Source: Aradus depressus | Lineage: Eukaryota; Arthropoda; Insecta; Hemiptera; Aradidae | Direction: 5' to 3' | NCBI GenBank assembly: GCA_963662175.1 | Contig: OY759221.1 | Location: 20,757,027-20,821,026 of the forward strand | Length of the DNA stretch: 64,000 nucleotides | Shown: in pieces, positions 44,878 through 55,335 of the stretch | How positions within the stretch are numbered: the stretch's first letter is position 1 | Layout: every line of letters starts with the position of its first letter | Notes under the pieces: generated by a model | What the model was told of the DNA's origin: nothing | Seen by the model: only the letters and a program-made list of their open reading frames with translations | The model's database searches: none | Program-made: the position numbers and the translations under genes

Positions 44878-45365
44878 TATCACCCAGTCAAACGTGAGAA
44901 GAGCTCGGGGATCAAGGGGTTAATGAAGGACTGGGATTGGCCATCGGCGGAAGAATCGCGCCGATCGTCCCTAGCCCATCTTACAGTGTCTGCTTCCGGT
45001 CTCGCCAGGAACCAACGAATCGGCAGAACATCGAATAGTCTGTTTCCGTCACCATTTGCCGTAGATCTAGTCCCATGAATCAACTCCACCCTAGCTTGGT
45101 CGTACAGCGGGCATTCGAGGACCACATGTTCTGCAACCGCCGCACGAACAGTTCGGGGTGTTTTTCCTGTAAAAGAAGAACAGCTTAGATCTGATAATAT
45201 TGGGGACGTCCAGTGATTAGGCTGTTCCCATGTTAAGTCAAGGCGTACCTGGACGTCCGGGAACTATGCGTACGTCGTTCGGCCATTTAAGCTTCGTGGC
45301 CAACGTTGTTGCCATTTTTCCACTATCCAATTGTGAACGATGTCCTCGCAGAGCACTGGTCTGAA
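44878..45365 (-). pseudogene. LINE RNase H/C-terminal fragment
   Basis: Minus-strand translation gives VHNWIVEKWQQRW, LNGRTTYA, a TAG stop, then FPDVQVRLDLTWEQPNHWTS and, after a frame disturbance, AEHVVLECPLYDQARVEL. This is the characteristic end of R1/I-type LINE ORF2 (the 'W..RW..S..GR.TY.F.PD...' and 'E.V.H.L.ECP.Y...R' blocks). Its 3' end is open to 44880. The zinc-binding cysteines expected before 'EHV' are lost in the shifted part. A dead fragment, about 160 codons. Confidence 0.85.
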
Positions 45366-46399
45366 AATTAATAACTGAGAGTACAAATTATATAATAATA
45401 CAATGTGATATTATGTGATTAAGAGCAATTGTTAATACATTCTTAAAAGATCTTAAGTATATAGAAAATTAAGAGTATAATTTTTTATAGTTCTCAAATA
45501 AATGTAAAAACATCAGTTTTACAGTTTATACTAAGTGAATTTCCTTCTCTGATTATAGTTAGTATAGTTTGTTCAGTGAAATGGAACTTCAAATTGTTTT
45601 AATGTTTTGGTTAAACAAAGGGTGGAACATAAATATTTATTTTTTCTAAAACATTTGCAGAATCAAGTTATTAATAATTTTTCATAATGTAAGTATATCA
45701 AATAAAAATCTTCTGTCCTCAATGAAACTAGATTTAGATGAAATCTTAACTTGTTATAATCATTATGTTCAATAATAAAAAAGTTGAGTTTAAACCTATA
45801 ATGTAGTGTGTTGCAATTATAATATAAGTGAATTTTTGCGGCCCACGTTTGAAACTCTGAGGCACAATAATAATAATATTTATGTTCATTAAACCATAAC
45901 ATGGCAATAGGATACGTTATAATAATGCACACACATTATAAATTAGATACATAAAACAATCTTAACTCTTAGGTTCGGACTTTATATTAGTAATATCTAT
46001 AATAATCATAAATAAAAAGTAATTGAATAAATAAATACTAGAAAATAAAAAGTACAAAAATTATAATATTAATGAGAAAAGTAGATAAATTTTTTAGATT
46101 TAATTTAAATATTTATCATTATTTTTTATAATTCTACCAGAAGTGTCTTTTTCATGACGATATTTTCGGGACGTTGTCTCTTCCTTAGGTCAATGCGATC
46201 AATATATGCGAAAAATTATATAACCATAATAAAAATTGTCATCTCCAAATTACAAAGTGTGTTCTTTGATCACTTGATGCTAAATATAACTGGTATACTT
46301 GCGCCTACATTGTACAGTGATACCCCTTTGTGGTGGCTACCTGAGATGGTTGGTTACATAACTGCACTTCCCTTTGACCAGACCCAAAGTCAGTCTGCG
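45366..46399. other. Region upstream of the transporter's first recognised coding exon
   Basis: A+T-rich with no repeat recognised. If 46400 is the start of translation, the promoter and 5' UTR lie here, but I see no unambiguous core promoter. An AG acceptor-like site at 46139-46140 after a pyrimidine-poor stretch is possible but weak. Confidence 0.4.
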
Positions 46400-46462
46400 A
46401 TGCCACCTCATTGTGTTCACAAGGAGAACGGCTACTCCAGATATCAACAAAATCGAAAAACT
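46400..46462 (+). CDS. SLC18B1: SLC18B1-like MFS transporter, exon 1 (tentative)
   Basis: Twenty-one codons, MPPHCVHKENGYSRYQQNRK plus T, end at a strong donor (ACT|GTAAGT). They join in phase 0 to the next exon, giving a hydrophilic cytoplasmic N-terminus, as usual for this MFS family before helix 1. The start is chosen because ATG 46400 is the closest to the donor. The frame stays open upstream, and ATGs at 46346 and 46154 would add 18 or 82 residues, the longer one being unlike any family N-terminus. The gene as a whole: SLC18B1 is a vesicular polyamine-type transporter related to VMAT/VAChT, a proton antiporter with 12 helices. Here nine exons encode about 332 residues and the C-terminal third lies beyond the right edge. 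Exon 1 is separated from exon 2 by 10.6 kb containing SINE1, R1 and RTE insertions. Confidence 0.55.
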
Positions 46463-47261
46463 GTAAGTATAATAAAAATTTTTAATAGAAAATTAGAAAA
46501 AATAATCATATTTTAAGGTAAACTATACTATTCAAACATATTTGCATAAGTTTAATTTATTTTATTTTTTTTAATCAGTGAGAAAATTCGTCATAGTTGT
46601 ACCATACTTGTTTTTTAAAATTATTTATTTTACGTTTTCTCTCATAAAAAATTGTAACCATTTAATTATTTGTATTGCATTTAATAAAAGAAAAAAATAT
46701 GATGTTAAAGAGAAAGGTGTTGCATGATATCAACATAATATAATATTGACTTAACTAAAATGAACATAATAATTTTATTACCAGGTATAGTTGGCAAAAT
46801 TTTATAATCAAAAAAGTACATCACTTGTGCATTACTCTGTCGTTATATAACTGATCTGAAATCAGAAGGTTATAGGTATCGGTAGAATTAGTAGGTAATA
46901 TTAATTCGAAAAGTATATTGTTAATAGTTATTTACCTGTTATTCTTGGTGATGTGGTGATTTAATTGAGCGGGAAATATTATTTTCAACATGGATATGCT
47001 TGCGGTAATCTTTTTCAGTTTTGAATTAGGTCTGAAAAGGCAATACCGATGTGTGAGGGCTATTTAATGTCTGAAATGTATGTACTAACAGACAAAACCA
47101 AAAGATTTAATGTAATAGTGATTAATAAGAGGAATAATTTATTGCTGCTTAGTAAAATTCTTTGAAAAATTTGAGTTGGTGGTGCGCTCTGGGTATTGTT
47201 ACAAACAACCCATGGGTTGCTATGCAACAAATAAAATAAAAAACTTTTCCTCTAATGAAAT
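46463..47261. other. Intron 1 (5' part), A+T-rich
   Basis: No repeat recognised up to the SINE1 target duplication at 47249-47261. Confidence 0.5.
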
Positions 47262-47569
47262 GTCTGAGCTCAAGGTTGTGGGTTCGTAGCCCGACCGAGG
47301 CCCTTAGTTTATTTTATCTGGGAGATAAAATAAACTTAAGCACGCCGTCCTTCGGATGGGACGTTAAGCGATGGTCCCGAGCCTGTACGATGTCAGGTAC
47401 TCGTTAAAGACCCCTGCCCTAGGTGAATAAAAATTTAGGGTAGGCAAAATTTAGGACTCCCACAGTAGAGTCAGGCTCATGTCCACCAGAGTGACGATAG
47501 AGCGCTCTGGTAGTAGGCGATATGACCTCGTAGTTAAAGCCCGGGCATGAGTCATAAAACCTAACCTAA
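47262..47569 (+). mobile_element. SINE1 copy, 5'-truncated, 13-bp target duplication
   Basis: CCTCTAATGAAAT occurs at 47249-47261 and 47570-47582. The copy starts 'gtctgagctcaagg', inside the tRNA-like head past box A, so it was truncated at integration as LINE-mobilised copies are. Tail CATAAAACCTAACCTAA. Confidence 0.95.
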
Positions 47570-47582
47570 CCTCTAATGAAAT

Positions 47583-49568
47583 TTACGGGCGATGATAACC
47601 ATGTCAGTTTTTCGCCCTAAAACCACAATAAATAATAATTTCCTCTAATGACATTTATTTTTTGTTTGAGACTGATAAAGGATAATTTTGTGCACTAATT
47701 TCACTCTCTCTATAAAGAGTGTCATCTATTCGAATTTACATCATTTTTACATCCGATTCCGTTGACATAAGAAAAAATACGACTCAAAAAACATATAAAT
47801 GTAAGGCCTATCTGATTTATTAGACAATTTAGTTGTTTGAGAATATGATGCCATAATTCAGGAACATTTTCAAAAATACTGAAATTAACATTGAACTATG
47901 CTTTGTATATACTGTAAATTTTTATTCAGCTATTTATCTTCCAATTTATTTAAAAACAAACGACTTGATTCGTGATAACGTTAAACATTCCCACCCTCAG
48001 TGTTTACATTTTTTTTCATATTAACTAAAATCAGTATTCGTTTGTTTAGGTAGTCATATTTAAATATAATATAACAAATTAACAACCATGATATGTCAAT
48101 CAAATTTAAACATTTTCTTTACAAAAATATTAATCGGTCTCATCAAATGGATTAGTCTAAAATCAACAAATATTCAAATTTTATTTGTGAGTCGACGTAT
48201 TGGAAATTCTGTACAGACTGCCATGTCTCCCGAAACGTTTATCGTTAATATGATGTAAGTCGATTGACTTGAAATACATTGTGAAATAAATATCTGAATA
48301 CAAATTTACAATATTATCAAAAATATTGTTCAATCTTATTTTTTGGATAATGTTACTAAGGTATAGCTTTCAATTCTCAAAGAAAATATCAACTAAATAG
48401 TCTAATAAATCAGATAACTTGTCCCTTAAATTTGGGACTCTTTGAATTATGGCCTTTAATGGATTGTAAGGAGATTTTGAATTCACAATAATATAATTTT
48501 CGACAACTATATTAACCACCCATTTATCTTGATTTTTTAAAATACAATTAATAAGTAACATCTTTTGATGTTCATCATTAATTCAATATATAAACAATAT
48601 CCTAATTTTTTCACACTATTTTTAATATTTATATACAAAATTCTAATTAAACTCAAATTTATTTGCTATATCTTTATGTAAAAATTCTTTTATGTTGTTA
48701 TAACATACTTTTTTCCTGAGTCCTGTATACATTTATATTTTTTAATGTTAACTTACTTGTATTTAACTCAAGATTTCAAATATATATATAGTCAAATGTA
48801 ACTAAATAAAAATATTTATAGTCAAGTGTAACTAAAGAAAAATACAAATATACTTATGTCAAATGTAACTTAAAGATACAGCAAATAAATTTGGGGTTAA
48901 TTCGCATTTTTGTATATAAAAATGAAGAATGTTTTGAAATAATTAAGATGTTCTTTGCATAATGAAATAATGACGAATATTATGCTGTTACTTATTGATA
49001 GTATAAAAAATAATTTAAATACTGATGAGGTGGAGTTCCTAGAAGTTGTAAAAACCAAAATAACCGGTGGAATAATATTGTTGCTGAAAAATATATTATT
49101 AAAACAGTTACTGTAATACCTGGAAATCTCCTCAAACAATCAAACATCTTGTTAATAACTTAAATTAATCCGTGCATCTTAGAAGATGTTCATGATGAAT
49201 TGGCGAAGGCTTTCTTCAAGAATTACTCTGCCATTTCCAAGAATAACAGAATTAAGATTTAATTATTCTTACTAAATTTTCTGGACCAGACGAATTGACC
49301 AATGTAATTATTTGAAAATGCACTTCTATTATACATTAATACAAATAGTATTTATTAGTGTACGAGGAAAGTGGTCTTAATTTTCGGCCAAACTCTAATT
49401 GGTCTTTGGATATTAGAAATGTATTTTGATATAAGAAAAAGATGTGTGAAAGAATTTCTGAAATCAGTCGGGGCGTTCTCTAATTATCACGTTTACCCAG
49501 ACAGACGGACAATAATTTTTTTTAATTTTTCTTGTTCCAAAAAGAATAAAACGTCAACTTAAAGAAAA
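47583..49568. other. Intron 1 non-coding stretch of about 2 kb
   Basis: A+T-rich. 48225-48260 ('actgccatgtctcccgaaacgtttatcg') resembles the hammerhead-like ends. 48785-48870 holds three irregular copies of 'gtcaa(a/g)tgtaact(a)aa'. 49370-49450 looks like a decayed R2 piece ('ggtcttaattttcggccaaactctaattggtc'). Confidence 0.5.
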
Positions 49569-49570
49569 AA

Positions 49571-50431
49571 AAGTCGTCGGTGAATCACCGGCAGTGTACT
49601 TCCCCAGCACAAATTAATCAATTAGGTTTCAGCTCTCCCTCCAAAACTAATCGACCGTTTGGGCTTAAAATCTATAGTTAACTTATATAGGGACTTCTCA
49701 ATCCTCATACTAAATTTTGTGAACTCCCTCTCCTCTGGTACCCAATTCGCGGAAAATTAATAGTTGCTGTCCTTTTCGGGTCTTGAATTCAAATATAACA
49801 TTTTATGAGGGCGCCGGTAGCTCAGTGGTATGCGTGCTTGTCTTCTGAGTTCAAGGTCGTGGGTTCGTAACCCAACCGAGGCCCTTAGTTTACTTTATCT
49901 GGGAAGTAAAATAAACTTAAGCACTCCGTCCTTCGGATGGGACGTTAAGCGATGGCTCCGAGCCTTTACGATGTCAGGTATTCGATAAAGACCCCTACCC
50001 TAGGTGAATAAAAAATTTAGGATAGGCTAAATTTAGGACTCCCATAGTAGAGTCGGGCTCATGTCCACCAGTGACGAAAGAGCGCTCTGATAGTAGGCGA
50101 TATGTCCTCGTAGTTAAAGCTCGGGCATGAGTCATAAACCTAACCTCATTACATTGGCAGTTATTAAAGTTTTTGTGTTAAGCCTTCCTAAACCCCGCCT
50201 TTCCTCCGGCCGATTTGTTTGACCATCAATAGGTGTTGTCTTGATGTTTTGGGTACACATATAAAATTTCGTTTCGATACATTCATCCTATCGGGAGTTA
50301 TCGTGTTCACAGACAGACAGAATAATTTTTTACATTTATGAAATAAGAAGTCAGAAAACATGAAATTCCGTTAAAAACTCAGCATCGAAATTTTTACCGA
50401 TTACGTAACTTCTCTTATACTTCGACTGACT
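49571..50431 (+). repeat. R1 copy, host of a SINE1 and of the RTE insertion
   Basis: Starts with the clean R1 palindrome GTCGGTGAATCACCGGCAGT and 'gtacttccccagcac', includes 'ctctccctccaaaactaatcgaccgtttgggct', is interrupted by SINE1 (49808-50148), resumes at 'cattacattggcagttattaaag' and ends 'cgattacgtaacttctcttatacttcgactgact'. The RTE then interrupts, and the last R1 bases (GGTGAAGTAAAA) follow at 53722. Confidence 0.85.
49808..50148 (+). mobile_element. SINE1 full-length copy
   Basis: Box A TAGCTCAGTGG and box B GGTTCGTAACC, full body, tail CATAAACCTAACCT. The target duplication is not obvious. Compared with R1, about 10 bp ('tcgatacat' region) is missing at the junction, suggesting a small target deletion. 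Confidence 0.93.
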
Positions 50432-50455
50432 ATCTATCTCTCTGGCGCTACAACC

Positions 50456-53401
50456 CTAGTGGGTCCTGGCCTCCTCAATGAGCCTCCGCCATTCGGCTCT
50501 GTCCTGTGCAGCTGCTTTCCAATTTCGCTGTCCAAGAAGCTCTCTCGCGTCAGCTGCCACACCATCCACCCATCTTAGCCTCGGTCTGCCTGCTCTTCTT
50601 GATCGGTACAAAGGCTCCTCAAGGACTGTTCTTGGCACTTCGCCCTCTTCCGTTCGGGCTACATGGCCTGCCCAACTCAACCTTCCCAACTTCACCACCC
50701 TCACTACATCAGCCTCACCAAACAGCTCGTAGATTTCCCTATTCTTGCGAATTCTCCAAACCAGTCCGTCCTTCACAGGGCCGAAAACCCTTCGAAGAAT
50801 TTTCCTTTCAAATATCAACAGGTCCTTCTCGTCAGACTTAGATAGGGTCCATGTTTGACTGGCGTAGATAAGGACTGGACGGATCAGGGTCTTATAGAGT
50901 CGGAGTTTGGTATGCCTGCTCAGTAGAGAGCTTCGCATATGCCTCAGCAATCCAAAATAGCATCGATTCGCTGCCGTAAGTCTTTTCTTAATTTCGGCTG
51001 ATGTCTCGTTCCTGGTGGTGATTTGAGAGCCCAAGTACGTAAATTCTTTGACCCTTTCGAAGGAATATGGGCCAATCGATATGCTTCGGCTATGGGGGCT
51101 CGCGTCTGCACCTGTGTACATATATTTAGTCTTGGACTCATTTATTCGTAGGCCCATTGCGGCTGCCGCTTCCTGCAATCCCAGAAAGGCACTCTCAAGA
51201 GCTGGGAAAGACCGTGCAACAATATCCAGATCATCGGCGTAGCCGAGCAGTTGGACTGATTTTGAAAATATTGTGCCCCTTATTCGAATACCGAAATCCC
51301 TCACTACTTTCTCTAGGGCTAAGTTAAACAGTAAGCAAGCTAGGGCATCACCTTGCCTCAATCCCTTGCTAGAGGGAAACTCTGAAGAGTAGTCCGACTG
51401 AATGCGTACTTTACACTGCACGTCTTGCATCGTCATTCTGACCAAGCGAATCAGCTTCGAGGGGATATTCATTTCCTCCATAGCTTTATAAAGTTTGGGC
51501 CTTCTTACGGTGTCATATGCGCTTTTGAAATCGATGAAGAGATGATGAGTGGTCATTTTAAATTCATGGCTTCTTTCCAGGATCATACGAAGAGTGAAGA
51601 TTTGATCAATAGTTGATCTCCCCTTCCTAAAACCACTTTGGTACTTACCAGTTTCCCGTTCGGCAAAAGGAACAAGCCTGTTATAGAGGACATTAGAGAG
51701 AATCTTATATGCGCACTGGAGCAGCGAAATTCCGCGGTAGTTGGCACATTCTAGTTGCTCCCCTTTCTTATGCACTGGGCACACAACCGCCTTTTTCCAC
51801 TGAATAGGAATATCTTCTTGCATCCAGATCATGAATACTAGATCGTACATGGCTTTGTACAGTGCTTCGCCACCATACTTAAAAAGCTCAGGTGGTAGTC
51901 CATCATCTCCAGGTGCCTTATGATTTTTCATTTGAGCAATCGCGTTCTGAATTTCTTCCAGCTCAGGTGGCTCTATTTCTCTATCATCCTGGTTGATGTC
52001 GGGGATCTCATAATTCTCTTCCGAGTCAATTGCTCCTTCATTGAGTAATTCATTGAAGTGTCTAGTCCACCTATGAAGTACATCCTCCTTATTAGTAAGA
52101 AGCGAACCGTCTTCTTTTCTACAGGCCAGGAGCCTGGGTTTAAAGGGGGCTCTTCCTTTGTTAACTTTCTGGAAGAACATTCTATTCTTATTTGTATCCC
52201 TCATAATCTCTACTTCTTCGAGCTGCTTGTTCTCCCATTCTCGTTTCTTCTTTCTATGGAGTCTCTTCTCAATGCGTCTTTTCATTCTATAATTTTCGGT
52301 TGCCTGCCTTGTGTACCGTCTCTGAACCATAGTTCTATATGCCCCATTTTTATCTTCTGTTACTCTTTTACATTCTTCATCAAACCACGGGGACTTTCTT
52401 TCTGGCTCATTAGTTCCCAGAGTGATTTCAGCCGCCTTATTTATGACTGTTTCCAGACCATTCCATGTATCTTGGATGTTCTCCATTCTTGCTACACGGA
52501 ATGTCTCATTCAGACGTACCTCTAGTTGATTTTGAAAAGTAGTGCATATATCCGGGTCTTTCAGTTTGGTCGTATTCCACTTCTTTTGTCTAGTCAACCT
52601 GTTAGCTCTTGTAGAGGAGATCCTTGCCCTAATTCGAGCAATGATCAAGTGATGATCAGAGTCTACATTTGCGCCTCTGTATGTTCTATTGCTCAACAAG
52701 TTGGCTTTGTGCCGCGCGCTAATCAACAAGTGGTCTATCTGGTTAAAGGTAGCTCCATCTGGTGATCTCCATGTAGCCTTATGAATTCGTCGTCCTGGGA
52801 ATAGTGTACTCCCTATGACCATGTTTCGTGACGCAGCAAAATGGACAATCCTTTTCCCGTTGTCATTGCTTTCATCATGGAGGCTGTGAAGGCCAATGGT
52901 CGGCCTGTACACTTCTTCTTTCCCAATCTTGGCATTAAAATCCCCTAAGAGTATCTTTATATCGCTTCTAGGGCAACCATCATGAGCTCTTTCCAGCTCT
53001 TCATAGAAATTCTCCTTTTCGTCTTCACTTGACGTTTCGGTAGGTGCATGGCAACTAATTAGGCTATAATTGTAAAATACTCCCTTAATACGGAGGGTAC
53101 ATAGTCGTTCGTTGATGGGGGAAAATCCAATAATTTGCTGTCTCATTCTTCCTCTTACTATGAAGCCAGTTCCAAACATGTGGTTTTTTTGGTGGCAGCT
53201 GTAATAAATTGTATGGAATTTCTTTTCAATCAGTCCACTACCTGTCCAACGAATCTCTTGAATAGCAGCTATGTCAACTTTATACTTGTCCAATTCAGTG
53301 AGGAGGATTTGAAGCCCTCCCGGTCTGTATAGAGATAAAATATTCCAATATCCTAATTTGAAGTCCATTTGGCGTTTTCCAGGTCGGTTACCATTTATCA
53401 A
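50456..53401 (-). CDS. RTE endonuclease-reverse transcriptase polyprotein
   Basis: 981 residues, no internal stop. Residues about 14-265 form an APE-type endonuclease: GYWNILSLY (18-25), AAIQEIRWTG (catalytic Glu at 49), ILLGDFNAKIG, and NVDSDHHLIIARI with the terminal catalytic Ser-Asp-His. A basic linker follows (RRIEKRLHRKKKREWENKQ). The reverse transcriptase spans roughly residues 480-790, with PGDDGLPPELFKYGG, YQSGFRKGRSTIDQIFTLR, LFIDFKSAYDTV and the catalytic YADD at about 721-724 (LGYADDLDIVARS), then YLGSQIT and IYASQTW. The C-terminal RTE-type block contains LGRLSWAGHVAR and AGRPRLRWVDG. No RNase H or zinc-knuckle domain is present, as expected for RTE (the domain related to vertebrate CFDP2/BovB). 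The ORF start, MINGNRPGKRQMDFK, is the first ATG after the 5' UTR. It probably encodes active target-primed reverse transcription machinery and could mobilise SINEs. Confidence 0.95.
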   Translation of the reverse strand: MINGNRPGKRQMDFKLGYWNILSLYRPGGLQILLTELDKYKVDIAAIQEIRWTGSGLIEKKFHTIYYSCHQKNHMFGTGFIVRGRMRQQIIGFSPINERLCTLRIKGVFYNYSLISCHAPTETSSEDEKENFYEELERAHDGCPRSDIKILLGDFNAKIGKEEVYRPTIGLHSLHDESNDNGKRIVHFAASRNMVIGSTLFPGRRIHKATWRSPDGATFNQIDHLLISARHKANLLSNRTYRGANVDSDHHLIIARIRARISSTRANRLTRQKKWNTTKLKDPDICTTFQNQLEVRLNETFRVARMENIQDTWNGLETVINKAAEITLGTNEPERKSPWFDEECKRVTEDKNGAYRTMVQRRYTRQATENYRMKRRIEKRLHRKKKREWENKQLEEVEIMRDTNKNRMFFQKVNKGRAPFKPRLLACRKEDGSLLTNKEDVLHRWTRHFNELLNEGAIDSEENYEIPDINQDDREIEPPELEEIQNAIAQMKNHKAPGDDGLPPELFKYGGEALYKAMYDLVFMIWMQEDIPIQWKKAVVCPVHKKGEQLECANYRGISLLQCAYKILSNVLYNRLVPFAERETGKYQSGFRKGRSTIDQIFTLRMILERSHEFKMTTHHLFIDFKSAYDTVRRPKLYKAMEEMNIPSKLIRLVRMTMQDVQCKVRIQSDYSSEFPSSKGLRQGDALACLLFNLALEKVVRDFGIRIRGTIFSKSVQLLGYADDLDIVARSFPALESAFLGLQEAAAAMGLRINESKTKYMYTGADASPHSRSISIGPYSFERVKEFTYLGSQITTRNETSAEIKKRLTAANRCYFGLLRHMRSSLLSRHTKLRLYKTLIRPVLIYASQTWTLSKSDEKDLLIFERKILRRVFGPVKDGLVWRIRKNREIYELFGEADVVRVVKLGRLSWAGHVARTEEGEVPRTVLEEPLYRSRRAGRPRLRWVDGVAADARELLGQRNWKAAAQDRAEWRRLIEEARTH

Positions 53402-53707
53402 TCCGGCGTTTTCTCTATGAGGTCTCGTAATAATTTGTGTTTAAGAGGAGCAGGTTATTAGCCCATTGCCTCCGAGTCAGGTGGAGGGGCTGCCTCCTTA
53501 GAGCCTCCTGACCGGCTCCCGAGTTACTTAGTTTTAGCCTACCTTATCAGTTCCGAGACAACCGAAAAGGCGTTTCCCACCCGCACCACTAGGAGGTACT
53601 AAGCAACTCTTGTTGACACCTTCGCTTTCTCGCCACGGGTCTGGCCGTATGCGATTCCACTACTGTGCAGAGAAGAGAACTCTGCAAAGTGTCAACCGTC
53701 AGCGGGC
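53402..53707 (-). promoter_or_regulatory. RTE 5' UTR / internal promoter region
   Basis: G+C-richer than its flanks. It begins at the duplication (minus strand AGCCCGCTGACGGTTGACAC) and leads into the ORF. LINEs of this type carry an internal promoter here by family rule; I cannot identify the elements. Confidence 0.6.
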
Positions 53708-53721
53708 TACTTCGACTGACT

Positions 53722-54320
53722 GGTGAAGTAAAAACGGAGATACAATTTTTAGTTGTTTTGTGTGTTACCAAAACTTCAAGACCTGTCTGATATAAAAAAA
53801 AAAAATGCAAATTTTCTCATTTATTTTCTATATTTTGAAGACATGAGTCTCGAAAGTTATTTTAAAATCCTCAAACTAATCTGAATAAGAATAAAACTGG
53901 CTCCTTCCTTTTTTTTTTGTTTTATTTGTTTTAAACTTTAATTTTAGAATGTAGATATAGAATTCGAACTGCGATAACAAGAGGACCAGTTCCTAAATCC
54001 TACCTGACCATATCTGTTGATTCCTCTGGAAGATCCCCCCCCTTCCTTCAAACCGGTTCCTCTAAGAGTTGTCCGCTGGAAGGTTTCAGTTATATAACGA
54101 ACGGCGTCAGGATCTGGAGGCTACAAGGTCCGCTAGACTTCCCCCCTATAATATTTGCACGATATGGAGGGGGACCCCGCCCAGTCCAATCGTAAACAAA
54201 TCAGGGTAAACAAATATATATTTTTGTATGTGTGTTATTTAACATTCAGTGAATAAATAGTACGTCAACAATTGATTAACTATAACGGTATGTCTTTATT
54301 AACTATCTCAGAAGATTTAA
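53722..54320. other. Intron 1 non-coding stretch
   Basis: The first about 12 bases complete the R1 right end. Positions 53950-54190 are G+C-richer (CCCCCCTTCCTTCAAACC, GGAGGGGGACCCC) with no recognisable coding. Confidence 0.5.
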
Positions 54321-54386
54321 TACATTAAAACCTATTTTATTTTTCATAAGGATATACTTATGAAAAATAAAATAGGTTTTAATGTA
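54321..54386. repeat. Perfect 30-bp inverted repeat
   Basis: Arm 54321-54350 starts TACATTAAAACCTATTTTAT. A 6-base loop (GATATA) follows, then the exact reverse complement at 54357-54386. There are no mismatches. It could form a hairpin or cruciform. Confidence 0.97.
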
Positions 54387-54459
54387 TAAAATCTATACAT
54401 ACTAAATACTATAATATAAAATAAATTTTGAATTTTCAGTGAGCATAAAGCAATATTTT

Positions 54460-55335
54460 TCATGCTACTTTCTTATCCTATAGTATAAGGAAGTATTGTT
54501 ACGCGCGAAAATTCGAGATCGTGGTTTCAACGGATTTTCACGTTTCAAGTTCCCCTGAATACGTTTTCACCATTTTTGTGTGTGTTTGTGATAGAATAGT
54601 TGTGAGCTCTCTACCGCAAAAAAAATGATAGGTATGAACCATGAACCAGGGTTGCCAGATTGGGCTACTTTTCACAAATTGGGCTAATGTATGCATGCTC
54701 TTGCCAAAAAAAAATTCAGTTTGGCTACTTTAGAAATAATCGTAGTGTCCACATGTGCTAACTTAGGTCTGATTAGATTTTGGCCGAAATCAGACAAAAA
54801 TTAAGAACTCTTTCCTCCTGGACCTAACTACATTTTAGAAGATACCGCATATGTTTATGACTTAATCGAAATTTGTTTCAAATAATACTGAATACTGAAG
54901 TACATAATTAAAATAAAATACGATTTTTCACAGGTCGTCCGGTTTTTGAGATACATGCCGAAAACCATCTTGAAGTGTAGTTTTGAAACATATTTTTGGA
55001 CGTTTCGTCGATTTACTCAAAAACGGTTAGTCCTATCGAACAAATTGACTCTTACCAAAATTGTTTATTATAAAATTTCCAATCGCTATAAGTCCTCTGA
55101 TTTGAGATAGAATTTATAGGACAAAAGTTATATCACACCGAAGAACGTAAACTAAATGTCTATAAGGAATATATCTAAGTAATTTTTAAATCGTAACTCA
55201 TAACAACGAACTTTAAAATAGGGTTTATGTATTGGTCGTTTTTTGAAAAATTATAAAATTTAAGATAAATATATGTGATATGGCCATTATAGGACTTTCT
55301 TATACCAATAACCCTTACAGATCACTATCACTCCC
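54460..55335 (+). repeat. R2 dispersed repeat, most complete copy
   Basis: Left end 'ctactttcttatcctatagtataaggaagtattg', then 'aaattcgagatcgtggtttcaacggattttcacgtttc', 'gaccgcatatgtttatgacttaatcgaaa'-like phrase, 'tttactcaaaaacggttagtcctatcg', and right end 'tttcttataccaataaccc'. About 875 bp, non-coding. A short insertion ('atgaaccagggttgccagattgggctactttt') lies at about 54635-54735. Confidence 0.8.

Larger units (their letters stand above)
50432..53707 (-). mobile_element. Full-length RTE-clade LINE with 14-bp target duplication
   Basis: TACTTCGACTGACT lies at 50418-50431 and again at 53708-53721. Between them is a complete element on the minus strand: a 5' UTR of about 306 bp (53402-53707), one long ORF and a 3' UTR of about 24 bp ending GCGCCAGAGAGATAGAT. 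A very short 3' UTR with a GATA-type simple tail is usual for RTE. It is inserted into an R1 copy in the 10.6-kb intron of the SLC18B1-like gene, antisense to it. Intact ORF and perfect duplication suggest a recent insertion. Confidence 0.95.

Noticed and set aside
46154..46399. Extending the transporter exon 1 to the ATG at 46154
   Set aside because: The extra 82 residues are unlike family N-termini and A+T-rich. Kept only as an alternative.
50478..53332. Several plus-strand frames opposite the RTE ORF (the largest is about 155 codons)
   Set aside because: Shadows of the strongly coding minus strand. No family motif.
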